Below are positions 47,431-61,200 of a DNA stretch of 64,000 bases, piece by piece. Numbering within the stretch: position 1 is the stretch's first letter; every line of letters begins with the position of its first letter. The DNA comes from Bidens hawaiensis (Eukaryota; Streptophyta; Magnoliopsida; Asterales; Asteraceae). The position numbers and the translations under genes were made by a program. The notes beneath the pieces are model-generated. The model saw nothing but the letters and a program-made list of their open reading frames with translations. It did not search any database and was not told where the DNA came from. The DNA is taken from assembly GCA_021521415.1 (NCBI GenBank), contig JAIQDT010004225.1:1-64000 (forward strand), written 5' to 3'.

Positions 47431-47799
47431 TGACAAAAATGATTCTACATTCTTTTTTTGGTACTTTGATGCAAGTTTCAAATTTTTTTTCTTTCTTATT
47501 TTCCAATTCTTTATATTAGTTTTTAATAATCTCTCTTTTTTTTCCTATTCATAATGATCTTCTAACTGTTTTAATTATCCAAATAAATCTATTTCGTAAT
47601 TATCCCAAAATCAGCATACATCTGATAACTAATAAATTCATGATAACTACTACACATAAGAAATACATTTGTGTTTATCTTCACATACAACTAACAAAAT
47701 ATTATATCTGTGAATTCAAACATATGCCTACACAATTCCTTAATTTCCAGCACAAATCATATAATATAAAACTTTCCCTGTGTCATTGTAACAGTTAAA

Positions 47800-48640
47800 A
47801 GCTTTTCATGATTGCCATTAACCGGTGAAAATGAAAGTTACGTATTGATGAAAAGCACAAACAAATGGTGAAAATGAAAGTTATTTATTGATGAAAAGCA
47901 CAAACAAATGGTGAAAATGAAGTTACATGCTGTTGACAAGCACAAATAAATGATGAAATAACAATTTATGTAGGCGAATATGAGTTGTGTGTAGGTAAAT
48001 ATTAGTTATGTACTGATGAAAATAAAAGGTATTACCAATATGTGTAGGCAAATTTGTAATCCTACACATTACTAACATTCTATGTGGACAGTTTGTAATA
48101 ACACCTACACGGTATTTATATAAACCTATACAAAGAAAAAATAAACTACTTTTTTATTTTACACATCACTAAAAACATGCTAATAAACTACACTTGTAAC
48201 GTTTCCATATAAACATTCATAATACCACCAACACACTACATGAATTTGTTTAGGCAATACATGAATCTGGTATTTTATGCATTTTATGGATTTTGAATGA
48301 AGATATTATGATATTTGATTAACAATACTTTTGATTAAAATAAATAAATTAATAAAAATCTAAAAAACCTTATTTGTGATTTTAAGTTGATAAGTAATAA
48401 ATACCAATTAAATGTCATTAATATATATCTTGAGTTTAAAAAGATTACAAGAACAAACTACCATTTTTATCATAATCTTGGTCAATTAATTTTTATCTAA
48501 ATATAAGTTTGCCATTTTTTTTATTATATTGGGCCACTGATTACACTTAATCAAATTACTAAAATATATTTCTCGCATCGCACCAATGCCACTTCTTGCG
48601 TGAAACATCCTCTACACACACATACACGCATAATGAAAAA
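47800..48640. mobile_element. Possible relative of the 22.9-24.1 kb element
   Basis: The right end (TTTCTCGCATCGCACC..CACTTCTTGCGTGAAACATCC) matches the right end of the element at 22892-24117 in order and spacing. The interior has related GTGTAGGCAAAT and CTACACATTACTAA minisatellite words, plus a repeated GGTGAAAATGAAAGTTA..GATGAAAAGCACAAACAAAT unit (47825-47945). The left end was not found. Confidence 0.4.
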
Positions 48641-50600
48641 TTATTGTTTAATAGGAATTCTTGCGGTTCTTACAACTCATGTGAGTTCTCAAAGTCCGTA
48701 TATATAAAGCACTCAAATACAAATTGTTATTAGCATGAAAAGAAGCATCTACCTATTCTAATAAAATAAAATAAATGGAGACACTTGTCATGTTTTGGTT
48801 AATTCTCATAATTTTTTCCCCCGAAAACTAATATACCCTAATATATGTAATAAATCAATAATTATTCACTTTTCTTTTACACTATATTATAATATCTATA
48901 TATTTTTATAAATATAAATATTAACATATTATTTTACTATATATTTCAAAATACTTGGTGAATTCCAAAAATCAACAACAAATCATGTTTCTCAAATGAA
49001 AATTGTTTTGGGTTTTATGTGGATGTTAATTTTGATTTTATGGGTCAAAAGTTGGTAAATAGATTGTTTGGTACAAGTTAATTACATTGAGGTCAAATTT
49101 TGTTATAGGTCAAAAATGAAAATTTTGAGTATTTTTAAAAGTTCGAGAATGCAAAATAGATTTATCGTCAAATTTGTGGTGGGTTCAAAGTGTTGACTTT
49201 AAAATGTCAAAAGTATGAAAGTTAGAATTTTAAAAATGATTCGGGTTTCAAGTTTATTTTTAAGGGCATTTTTTGAAATAATCAAAAGGTTCGGGATTTG
49301 GCAAATTGACTATTTTTCTCTCAACTATTAAAACTTAAGAAAAGATTGTGAACACTTTCAACATGTCACCCCTATGCCTATCAATGCTTCTAACTTTTAT
49401 CAAATTTCAAATATTTATGTTAACATTAATTTTTTCCTACAATGGTGATCAGAACGTTGTATAGGAAGCATGTCATGCAAAACTATGCTTAAATGAAACA
49501 GAATATTCACAAAATTGAATGGGTTAACATGTTATTTTTTATGTTGTCATTATGACAAAGTCGAGAAGCCCGCTGAAACTTATCAAAATCTTTTTTATGG
49601 TGTAGCTCAGAAAAACATAGTTCTTGAAGAATATCCATTGTTACAATTTAATATCCTACTTTCTTTTGATGGGTGGTAAATTGATAAATATATCAATAAA
49701 GGTAAAGCCTCTTTTGTATTTAGGCTGAGTGGTTAGAACTACTATCGTATGAGAATTGAGAAGTATTATTTTCGAAATTGGTTCATAACCAAAATTCTTT
49801 CAATTGTACATATATGACACCGAAAATGTATTTTTCAATAGAAAGAAGCATTCTCAGGTACGATTTTGCACCGACATTTTTTTATTAAATTTATTTAAAA
49901 AAACCATTATGTGATATAAATAAAGTCAATTTATGTACAAATTGTATAAATACAAGCATCGATGTAATACATTTTTTTTCATATATGTCATATAATTATT
50001 TGTTTTACTTATAATTTTATAATTTGAATTATCTCGTGTGTAACACGGGCTCTAAAACTAGTTAGAGTAATATTCTAACACTATAGTAATTATATTACGT
50101 TAAAGTTTTAAACTAGTGTAATACAAATTACTCTATTTCATTTTGTTGTAGTATAATGTTATTAAGTTGGTGATACTCCTTTGTGTAGTACTTAAATGCG
50201 CTTGTTGATATGTTAATCCACATAAAAATAATATTTATTACAACCAGATGTTTGTTTAATTAATGCTAATACTAGGATATAGCTCGTGTAATACACGAGT
50301 GATTAAGAAAATGCAACAAAAAAGTTAAATTTAATAATAGACTTAATAACATATCTTATGGATTCATAAGGTAGATAATATATAAAATTTTTATAATTCA
50401 TAAATATATAAAAACATCATTTAATACCACATTTAAATTTTTATTTATAACTTTGTTAGTAATCATATAAATGGTAATAGTATTAAAATTAAATAGCTTA
50501 TTAGGCGTAAATTATAATTTTAGAAATTGTTAAGGTGAAATCTTATGTGAATAGCTTAGTTAAATGTCATGTGAAAACTATGTATTGATTTAATATAGTA
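48641..50600. other. Intergenic, nothing recognised
   Basis: AT-rich sequence without supported genes. CGTGTAATACACG(A/G)G-type fragments (50035-50050, 50283-50302) recur and also appear at 46408; probably old repeats. Confidence 0.4.
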
Positions 50601-50604
50601 GTTA

Positions 50605-50620
50605 GATGTGTATATATATA
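50605..50620 (+). promoter_or_regulatory. Probable TATA region of the GA3ox gene
   Basis: GTGTATATATATAACG lies about 105 bp before the ATG at 50721. Confidence 0.4.
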
Positions 50621-50720
50621 ACGACTTGTAGCATTATCTATTCCAATACAACTTGGATAAACCTTCACTTTAGGTTTCTGTAAATCCTGAGTGATTTCAA
50701 ACATTTTGTGAGTTGCGATC

Positions 50721-52580
50721 ATGACCACTCTCTCTAAAACCAACAGAGATGACCCTTTAACCGATGATCGTATCATCCCTCTCGACTTTAACTCGATTAA
50801 CAAGGTCCCAGAGTCACATTCATGGTCTCATTTAGACGAACCCGTTGACAATATTCAAACCCATGACCGTAGAGTTTCACCAATTCCTGTTATTGATCTC
50901 GCTAGCCCCAACGCAAAAAGTCTTATAGCTAATGCATGTGAAAAATGGGGCATTTTCCAGGTTATTAACCATGGTGTACCCTTTGAGTTGGTCAAGAGGG
51001 TCGAGTTTGAGTCACAAAAGCTTTTTGCTCTTCTGACTCATGAAAAGTGTAAGGTTTTGAAATCTGGCGAAAAAGTGAGCGGGTATGGTATGGTTCCAAT
51101 ATCAACACACTTTGATAAGTGCATGTGGCAAGAAGGGTTCACCATATGGGGTTCTTGCGTTGATGATGCTAAGGTCCTTTGGCCACATGAATATCAAATA
51201 TTTTGGTAAGATCGAAAATTTTCTTATAACAATTATTTATATAGGTCCTTAACCATTCTTGATTTGTAAAAATGATTTAAACTAATCATTTTTTATTTGT
51301 TAATTTTACAAAGTTAATGAAAAACTAAAAATTAAATGGAATTTTGGATATATAACTAAACATATATATAGGGTGAGGATTCTTTAATAACGTTTTGAAA
51401 TTGGCAATTTTGAAAACCATTTTGGACAAAAAAAAAACACTTTAAAAAATTATAAAACGCAAATTTTAAAAAAGTAAAAAAAACTAAAATTTTTTATTTT
51501 TCATCCCGGTTTCATAAAAGAAAAAAACTAATTATACACATACGCATATTTTTATTTAATCTTCATTTACATGATGTGCAATATCATTTATCTTAATTAT
51601 GCATATGTGTATAAAGAATAACATATATAAAATTAAAATATAAGTATTACACATATATGTATAATTTTTCTAAACCGTTATTTTTTTATGAAACCGGAAT
51701 TAATGATAAAAATTTTTGTTTTTTTTTACTTTTTTTATTTTCGCCTTTTTTTTGTTTTATAATTTTTTTGTTTTTCTTATTAAAAGTTTTTTGTATGATT
51801 CTCAAAGTTTTCAATTTTAAAATGGTTCTCGCACGATCCCAATTTTTTATATATATATATATATATATATGATCAAGAAAGAAATCTTTCTTAAAGAGAT
51901 AATTAATAAAGAACTCACAAAAACTTGACCCAAACATGATTTAAAAATATATATATCATTTCTTTATTATATTGTTACCTTTCATAATAAAAAGGAAAAA
52001 AATAAAAAAAAAGAAAGAAGAAAATTGGTCGTGATACTTGACCCAATCATGATTAAAAAAATATATATATCATTTCTTTTATTATATTATTACCTTTCAT
52101 AATAAAAAGGAAAAAAATTAAAAAAAAAGAAATAAGAAAATTGATTTTAATATTTGACATATTACATATATGTAATATCGTGATCGACATTTTTTTGTAA
52201 TTTCATTAAAGAATAACAACATATAAGAATGATGAAATAAAAAAAAATTGTTTAAGTTCACTTTTCGTGAGTTCTTATCAGCCCTCTCTGTAAGATAAGT
52301 TCTCTCTTAATGTCACCACTATATAATTTACTTATTGCTATGGGCGAGCTATTAATGTTAATTTTGAGTTTTGGATATGAATGAACACCGTTTCTAAAAC
52401 TTTTGTTACATCTAATTATATTTTTGAACCACGTAATTGAATACATCCAATATATTTTTTAAACAATAACTCACATACTCTCTAAATCTATTTCTAAAAT
52501 GCACCAATATGCCGGGGACCGAAACCCTTAACCCACATAAAGACAAAAACTTTATTCCATAGTTTGGTACCACAGAGTGT

Positions 52581-52642
<62 letters not shown>

Positions 52643-53730
52643 TAAGGTTAAAATGAAAACACTTAAGTTGTGAAAACCTGTGAAAACCCTATGTAATATC
52701 GTTTTTTTTGTTACATGTAATATATGTTGTAACATTTAATACAAAATATCGAAACTTTAAAAAAAATGTTTTGCTATTTTTTAACATTTTTTTACTAATT
52801 TTTATATATGTTTTCAGGAGAGAGAAAAAGTTATATTTATATTTACATTTTTTATTCACTTTACTTATGGACCACAAGATTTAAATATTAATTAAAAACA
52901 TGTGGTTGAGAATGAGTTTCTAAAGTTTTCATAACACAAGCGGGTTTTCATTTTATACTTAGCCTATATATATATATATAATATTTATTTTTCATAACGG
53001 ATAATGTATATATTAATCAGGTTACAAGAAATTAATCAATTTTATTAAAATGGGCTAGATAGCCATATAGTCATTTACATTGAACCTAATTTGTTCCCTC
53101 TTTTTTTGTGTGTGTATTATTTGCATAACTAATGTGTTTTTGTAAATTCTTGATGAATATTATTGTAGTGACACAATGGATGCTTACCAAGAGCAAATGA
53201 AACTACTAACCCACAAACTCTTGCTTATAATCCTTGAAACATTAGACGTCACAGAAGAAGAAGAAGAAGAGTTTAATTGGGTTCTTTCAACTAATGACTC
53301 CTATGGTCCACTTCATCTAAACTCGTACCCACCTTGCCCTAACCCCGGTCAAGCCCTCGGTCTTGCACCTCACACAGACTCCCACCTCCTTACCATTCTC
53401 GATCAAAATGGCATAAGCGGTTTAGAGGTTTTTGTTGAAGGGTTAGGGTGGAGTCGTGTGCAACCCGTTGAGGGCGCATTTGTGGTGAATGTAGGTGACC
53501 TCTTGCACATATTCTCTAATGCAAAGTTTACTTCTGCTATGCATCGAGTCATAGTGAACCAATCCAAACATCGGATTTCAGTTGTTTACTTTCATGGACC
53601 TCCGGTTGAGATTATGGTGGCTCCTTCGTCCAAGTTTGAGAAGCCGTGTTTTAAATCGTTGCTGGTGAAAGAGTACTTAAGCTTGAAAGCTAAGCACTTG
53701 TATGAGGCCTTGTCGATGGTCCGAGCATAA
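50721..53730 (+). CDS. GA3OX: Gibberellin 3-beta-dioxygenase (GA3ox), two exons
   Basis: A soluble Fe(II)/2-oxoglutarate dioxygenase that makes bioactive gibberellins (GA20 to GA1, GA9 to GA4). Exons 50721-51205 and 53169-53730 join in phase (TG|T, Cys162) to give 348 residues, a normal GA3ox length. One intron at this place is the GA3ox pattern; GA20ox and GA2ox usually have two. Seen: N-terminal PIPVIDL and ACEKWGIFQVINHG (residues about 57-90), NSYPPCPNP (213-221), iron ligands His230, Asp232 and His287, and the 2-oxoglutarate pair Arg297/Ser299 in RIS. No stop or frameshift. The intron is 1963 bp and filled with MITEs and TA repeats. An unusual run of six Glu (191-196) sits before the catalytic core. 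The closest alternative is another plant 2-oxoglutarate dioxygenase, but the exon 1 words (SGYGMVPIS, KCMWQEGFTIWGS, KVLWPHEY) fit GA3ox best. Confidence 0.88.
51371..51840. mobile_element. (TA)n-flanked MITE in the GA3ox intron
   Basis: Left GGGTGAGGATTCTTTAATAA and complement of right GGGATCGTGCGAGAACC form imperfect inverted ends, each followed by a GAAAAC/CATTTT word. TATATATA lies on both sides. A fragment of the same type, starting GAGAATTTTGAAAACCATTT, occurs at 61667-61760. Confidence 0.65.
51917..52143. repeat. Tandem duplication of about 113 bp in the GA3ox intron
   Basis: Two adjacent copies containing ACTTGACCCAA(A/T)CATGATT, TATATATATCATTTCTTT and TACCTTTCATAATAAAAAGG. Confidence 0.8.
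52586..52640. repeat. (AT)n microsatellite
   Basis: An uninterrupted AT dinucleotide run of about 54 bp, just left of a MITE. Confidence 0.95.
52640..52965. mobile_element. (TA)n-flanked MITE in the GA3ox intron
   Basis: Left TATAAGGTTAAAATGAAAAC and complement of right AAGTATAAAATGAAAACCCG are inverted. (AT)n lies on the left and TATATATATA on the right. The copy at 8858-9150 shares the body. Confidence 0.72.
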
Positions 53731-54527
53731 ATGCCTTCTTCGTTTGTAGGGTTTCCGTTTGTTTTTGTGTGTTGAAATAAAGTTATAAACTTTGTACTTG
53801 TTTGCAATGATGTGAACAAGAGAAGTTGCAAGAGGAATAAATGTTTCATTATAATTTCAAATTAGCCGCTTATATAAAAATATGAAAGAAGTTGACTTAT
53901 ATATATCCAAATAATCAAAATAACTTTTTATATTCATTTAATTGCAGCACAAATTATAGATTCCTATCATTATCATTATCAATATTATCATTATCATTAT
54001 CATTATTTCCATAATTTGCGTTGATTTCTTTACAACTTAATTAAACTATGTACAAACGATCAAAACTTGCTCGAGATCAACTTGTATATATTTCAAACCG
54101 TACTTGTTTACCCGAACCGTACCATATCACTTTCTTTTTATTTTCGTTTGCCCCTGATAAAGAAGTTAGAAAATCTACTAATTCACTAACTTTTAAATTT
54201 CAGTCTCTAGCTTCCATAGTAATAAAAATAGTAAGAAATGTGTGAATCATAAATCCCAACTTGTAACTGTTAACTTAACCCGTGAACCAACCCCATACCT
54301 GATGCATATTAGGCCATGTATAAGACACGGTGCTACAATAAGTTATAAGGTACTGACATTACCAAAACCCGTCTCAGTATCATCCTTTCCCGATCATATA
54401 ATGAGCCCAGAAGCCGTTTTACCCAACTCCGGATTCAATATCCTCAAAAGGTTAGCTATATAAACAAAAAAGACTATAATGCATTATGATCATTTTGACT
54501 ATAATGCATTATGATCATTTTGATCAC
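53731..54527. other. 3' flank of GA3ox, nothing else recognised
   Basis: Likely 3' UTR first (AATAAA at 53777 and 53837), then AT-rich sequence with a (TTATCA)n stretch at about 53968-54006 and a duplicated 25-bp unit TATAATGCATTATGATCATT near 54474-54520. Confidence 0.5.
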
Positions 54528-54535
54528 GTTGTATT

Positions 54536-55107
54536 CATAGTTATTAAAATCGCAGCGCTTGGCCGCCTAGGCCTTTTTTTGGGTGAAGCGCTAGTTCACC
54601 GCCTTCCTTAATTACAGGCGCTAATTTAGGGAAAAAAAGTCGGCCCTTGCTTATTTTTCTGATTGATTTTATTTGATTCTCATTTTTCTGCTTGATTTGA
54701 TTTGATTTGATTTTCTTTGACTTTATCATTTAACCCATTTAAACAGCTTACCTAAAATTAATTGGGTTAACAATTTAACATAAATAAAAAACACGATTAA
54801 TGCTTGATTTGATTTTCTTTGACTTTCGATTGAAAATGCTCAGATCATTCGTTGTTGAATAAACTGTCTACTTTGATGATATATGTTTGGTTATTTTGGT
54901 AATTTAGATGATTTTGGTAATTTATGTTAGAGGATTATGGTTTGAAATATATTGGAATATGAAAAAAAATGGTATTTTCCGTTACTAAATATTTTTGAAA
55001 TTTTTATTTAAGTACGCTTTTTTTTTCGAGGCTCACGCTTTTTCTGCGCCTAGGCCCTTGGAGAGGGCTATGCGCTTTGAGTGCACCTGACGCATTTGAT
55101 AACTATG
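54536..55107. mobile_element. hAT MITE with CATAGTTAT ends
   Basis: Left CATAGTTATTAAAATCGCAG and complement of right CATAGTTATCAAATGCGTCA, each followed by a GCCTAGGC-type motif. Flanks GTTGTATT (54528-54535) and GTTGTAAT (55108-55115) match at 7 of 8. Confidence 0.8.
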
Positions 55108-55261
55108 GTTGTAATCATACTTTCGTTTATGTCGTCACCGATAATCTAATAGCATAACTGTTATGTGAAAACATTTCGTAACAAACGCATTACCCAAGAA
55201 TCCAACTATTATACATGTTTGAAAAACAAAGAAACTAAACAAGATCATACAAGTTTTTATT

Positions 55262-58200
55262 TCAATGCATGTCATCTGCCACTTGAGAACTCCTTATACC
55301 CCAAAAAGAACGCGGTTTTAGCTTCTTGTTTGTAGCCGTGAAAAGCCACCCCATTTGATATTCACACGTTCCGCAATATGCTACCGTCCATGCATATCTG
55401 TACACAAACAAACAAGCATTTTTTAAGAAATAATCATGTATAGTTATAAACTGGGTCGGATTATGTTTCATCTCTAACGGGTATGAGTACACATTCAAAA
55501 TGATATATTGATCAACAAGTTATTTATATGAACACAAAATGCTTTGAACAAAAACTGGTTTTGGTCAACTTGTTTTGGCACGTTACCCAATCCTTACATT
55601 TGCCACCTATACTCAGTTATTTACTACTAGATATTATAGGGTTGTAATGACCCGATAGTTCAGTGGGAAGTTCGTTTATATAACTAGCGAACATACATGA
55701 GAAACTTTTTAGTTCACTTTGTTAAATGAATGAACATGAACATATGTCTCGTTCGTTCATTTATGCTCGTTAAGGTTCGCTTTTGTTCGTTCGTTTACGT
55801 TTTAATACATTTTTTCATTTATGCGTTCATTTAAATTGTTGGGTCCATTAAAATTTAGGCTAGTTTTATAAAAATAAAATGTCGCCAGTTACTATTTAGT
55901 CTAGTTTTATTAATTTGAGGCCTGACAGATTGATATTCACATTTAATTTTAATTGGTATTTGCTCATTTATGTTCATTCATTTATACTATTAATGGATTA
56001 ACATAAACGAGCATGAGCATGTTCATTTTATTAATGAACGAACACGAACAAGAAAGCCGTGCTCGTTTAACTGTTCGAGTCCGATCGTTGTTCGATTAAA
56101 GTTAAGCGAACGAACATGAACACGCCCTGTTCGTGTTTGTTCGGTCGTTTGCTAGCCTAGTTTATAGAAAAATCAAATAAATGCATACCCAGGAAACCAA
56201 CTATACTCTTCTGTGGGTACCCCAATAAGTGCTAATCCATTCGCTTTAAGAAGAGTCATTATTTCATGCACGTAGCCACTCGGGTTCACATATGCACCAA
56301 GCGGTCCGTCAGTCGACATCACCAACATATCACTACGGTTTGCAAGCAATGTCTGCAAGAAAAAAAAAATATATCATTATCGTTGATTACAATTTAAATG
56401 TGGCAATACACATGATTTAAGAGGTTTAATCCATTAAAAATACACTTTAACTTGTTATAGAAAAAAAAACCCAAATCGATAAGCTTGTAAACAAACCGAA
56501 CGAACACGAAAGGAGACTGTTGGTGTTTGATAGTTTTGACTTTAACCAACCAAACAGTCGAACACAAACAACAAAACGAACCAAACAAACACAAATGAAA
56601 CATATTCGTGTTCGTTCCACTAACTGAACAAATGATCAGACACGAACAATTAGACGAACCAAACAAACGCAAACAGAGCATGTTCGTGTTTGTTCATTTA
56701 ACTTTAACTAAGCAAACGATCGAACACGAACAGCCAAAACGAATCAAATGAATCCGAATGAACAATATTCGTGTTCGTTTGTTTAACTTTAACTAAACAA
56801 ACGATCGAACACAAACAATTAAACGAACCAAACAAACACAAACAGAGAATGTTCGTGTTCGCTAGTTTAACTTAAATCGAACAGATGATCGGACACGAAC
56901 AAGTTTTTCATGTTCGTGTTTGTTTGCTAAGAAAATGAAGTTGTTTGTGTTAGTTTGTTACCAGTATAAACGAACAGTTCACAAACGTAAACAAATGAAC
57001 GAACAAAACTGAGCTAAAACCAATTAAAATTGAATGTGAACAAGCTATTAAAAATAAAATAAATTGTTGGCCTAAAAAACTTAAATATATATATATAATA
57101 TCAAACGTAAACGAACTACTTAAACAAACATAAATGAACGAACAAGACATGTTTCCGCACTCATTCATTTAAATAAATCAACTAAACTCATTGTTCAGGA
57201 TCGTTCGTTTGTTAAATAAGCAAACATAAACTCCCCGTTGAAGAATTCACCGAACGTACAGTTCGTTTACAAGCCTACAAATCGACCAATTAAAAGCCAA
57301 CGAGTCAAAATTGGCACCTATACTTATATGCTCTTTGAATTACAAATATGTACACATATAGATATAATCAAATGTGTAAATGAATACCTGACAACTTCTA
57401 CATTTAATTTGGTCAAAATTCTCGAGCAACTCGATTTCATGACGTAGCCGATAAGAAATCCCGTCAATCTCCAAAAGCTCTTGCCGTGTAGATTCCGACA
57501 CAGGAATCTTACTTGCAACATGAAATGAAAGAAGACCGGGATTTCTCACGAGGGCATCCATGTTAGGTGTCCCAACTATTTTTTTCCACATGTCTACAAA
57601 CAAACAAAATAATATCACAAAATATGGCCATTTTACCCTTACTCTTACTCAAACTTTAAAATTTCACATTTAACCGCTTGTATCCATCAATAATATATTT
57701 TTTTTTAAATATCAGATTTGTGCCCTTAAGTTTTAACTTTTAACCATGCTATTTATTTAAAAATAAAAATTTAGAACTACTAATGTTGGTTGTTAAAGGA
57801 AAGAATTAAATGTTTATTTATATTTCAGTAACCATTACTTAAAAGCTGATTTATAAGAAAGTTTGGTACTTTAAATTCGTTTAAGTACATGAATTCAGAG
57901 TTCGTACAGATAAAATCTTTAAATAAATACTATTACTAAACTCTATAAAACACGAACATGCTCCATTCATGTTCGTTCGGTTCATTTACAAGAAGATGAA
58001 CAGATGAAAGTACCTGATAACCTTTGAGCAAGACTATATGAGTCATACATCTGGTAAACCCAATAAGGCCAAAACGCTCTTGGGCACTCCCTTCGACCAG
58101 GTATCAAGTCCCGTTTTGCCGTTAACCTCTCCACATTGCTTTTCTTATTTCTAAAAGGTAATATAGGTTGGGGTTCACCCATGGGACTATCATCGTCACT

Positions 58201-61200
58201 ACTTGTTGACTCGCCAAACAAATTAGAACGAGAAGATTTAATTGCAGAAGTATGCAATCTTCGTTCGGTTAACGATAACTCGTTTACAAAACTATCATCT
58301 GAATCATAATCATCATTTCCATGAACTAGTAGTTTTGAATGAGAAACACTGGATCCAGATAAGTTTCTTAACGGAGTTAATTTTCCAAATGCGTCTCGTG
58401 GTGTCCTTAATGGTAAATCTTCTTGGATTATTTGAATCTCACCACATGGCTGGAAAAAAGTAGAAAAAGTATTAATTAATTATTATGTAATTAATAATTA
58501 GATATACTTTGTGTTATTGATAACATACTGCTCCTTCAAGTTCCATCCATCTGCGTTTTAAACGAAACCGTTGTTGACCACGAGTAACTACGTTTATTGA
58601 ACCGTCCTCCAATCGGCGATATTGTCGAATCTGAATTCATCAAAAAGAAAATTCATTTTGATATTTTAATCATGTTACATAAAACCATAAAAGTTACAAG
58701 ACAAATTCTCGAAAACATTGATTTAAGGTAATTTCATTAACTGGTTAAAAGGATGGCGTGTGAGGTGACTTTTGACCGTATTGACTCACTTTTCTAACGT
58801 AAGAACCGAGCGTTTAGCGAACCATTAGGGGGAAATTCGTTTATTTAATAAACGAACGAACATGAACAAATTTAGTTAAAAGAGTGATCATGAATAGGTG
58901 TCTCACTTGTTCATTTATGTTTGTGAACATTCCTTTATTTCTGTTTCTTTATGTTCATTTAGGTTTGTTCATATATTCATTAAAATATTTTAGACACACA
59001 ACAATTTAGACTGGTTTTATAAATTTTTAAATGGTGTTTGCTCGTCTAAGTTTGTTCATCTATTTAAAGTTATCTTCTTTCATTTAAGTTCGTAAACTAT
59101 TCATTTATACTGTTAACAAATGAATATAAACGAAAACGAACACACTCATTTCCTTAACGAACAAACATGGACAAGAAAGCCTCATTCGTTTAACTATTCA
59201 TGTTCAATCGTTTGTTCGGTTAACGGTTAAAGATAAACGAACGAACACGAAGATGGCCCCGTTCATGTTACTTTTCAATGCAATTAACCAACTATTAAAG
59301 CATGAATTATGACTACACCTCAGCCGTTGTTCCCGTTGTTGCAAAATTAATTCTCCCTGTGTCACCATCTCTATAAACGCGAACCTTAAAAAATAATAAT
59401 AATCAATAAAGAAACAGAACTTTTAACAGTTCAAAAAATGTTTAATAAATATTTTCACATACCACCCCTATGGTAGAAGGAGCTTCAACTTGTCTCAATG
59501 CTCTGTCTACAGCAGCTATAAAATTAGGTTGAATTACTCTGAGTGGAAGAGTTGCTTCGGGAAACAAAACGACACCTGAATTTCAAATGCCAAAAATAAG
59601 CCATAAGTTGAAATAAAGCAGATGCAAATTAACATGCAAAAGATGTATACCTTCAAGATAAAATAACGGCACGTGCAATATGACACCACCATCCAAGAAA
59701 GCAAGTCTGTTATGAGTATCTTCAACCTCTGATATATATAAAAAATTATGCAATTAACTAAATAATCAATTAGGCTTTAATATAATGAGGAATGAAAAGC
59801 ACTGATAAATCAGATGCTTACCACCAAGATAAGAATGCATGGAAGCCAAAGATGTATTGAATGCGAAACCACTAGATGCAGAAGCTCCACCAAATGCATG
59901 CTCACTGAAACAGATAAAGCAATACTAAACTGCTACAAATTATCATTCACATGATTACTATTTAAGAATTCAAATTATGTCATGAAGCAGCCAAAGATGT
60001 TACATTTGAGTATGGATTTGAAAAAGGAGAGTAAAGAAAATATGTGTCGAACACTAAAAGTTGATATGAAAGCTTCTGAATGACACATTGACGCACGTTA
60101 GATTATCCAAATTTAGTGATAGTGAGATTCATCGATAAAAAGTTGGAAATGTTTTTCAATAGAATCTATACAAAACAGAGAACAAGAATATTGAGAAGAA
60201 AATATTGATAAATAGCTAAAAGCCTCAAAATGATCACCAACATTAGCTTGATATTCTACAAATATTTTGAGATGCAGAGTAATTAAGTTGTGCATATCAT
60301 ACTTTTTGAGGACAGCATAATACCACTATTAAACCATATTACTTTATTCGTATCTACTCCTCAAAATTCAAAGAGCACATTGTTTTCAGTTATTTTGCAA
60401 GTCTACATGCTACTAAAGCTTAATATAACTACATAATAGAGAAGTTTCATATGCCAAAAAGCAATTTCAAACCTTAATCAACCAAAATAACTGTACTCTT
60501 TAAAGTTTGAACACACATAAATCAGACGGTTCATTTTCATTCATTTTACTGCCAGTTATAATATAACACTAACAATTACAAAAAAGTTCTTTCATATACA
60601 ACATTTATCAGCTACATAAGACTATATTACACTTATTTAAGCTAAATGAGGTAAAGCTCGTGTTCATATCTGCATCCTTTTTATTTTTCCATCTTTAGTT
60701 CAATATTTAGGGTTTAAAACCTGATACATGTTAGTAAAATTCTTGTATCCATACATCATATCTACAGCTTTTAGATACCTAGAAAGCGCTGTAAATAAAC
60801 AGAACGTTAGCCAACTGTTCCTGAATATTCGACAGGATGTTGGTTTAATAAATGAACGAACATGAACAAAAAAAATTGTTCGTTTAACTAAATGAATCAA
60901 CACGAGCAGAGGTCACGTTCGCTCAATTGTGTTCGTTTACGTCGTTTATGTTTGTTGGCACTAGCCATTCTTGGTTACCTAAATCAAACAAAACATTGTT
61001 TGTGTTCATTTGTGTTTGTTCGTGAACCATTAACAAACACGAACAAGTAATTCCATTCAGTTAGATGTTCATAAACCATTCTCTTCTCCAATGAAAACCT
61101 TAACGAACAAACATGAACAAGGCTTTGTTCGGTTCGGTTCGATTCATTTCATCTACAACCTTAACGCATGAAGAACTCGCGCGGTGTATTACTTGTTCGA

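Noticed and set aside
50035..50302. CGTGTAATACACG palindromes as regulatory sites
   Set aside because: The same motif appears at several unrelated places and looks like a repeat-end fragment, not a gene-linked operator.
52412..52735. Minus-strand 107-residue frame with IYIYIY run
   Set aside because: Reading through an (AT)n microsatellite in the GA3ox intron.
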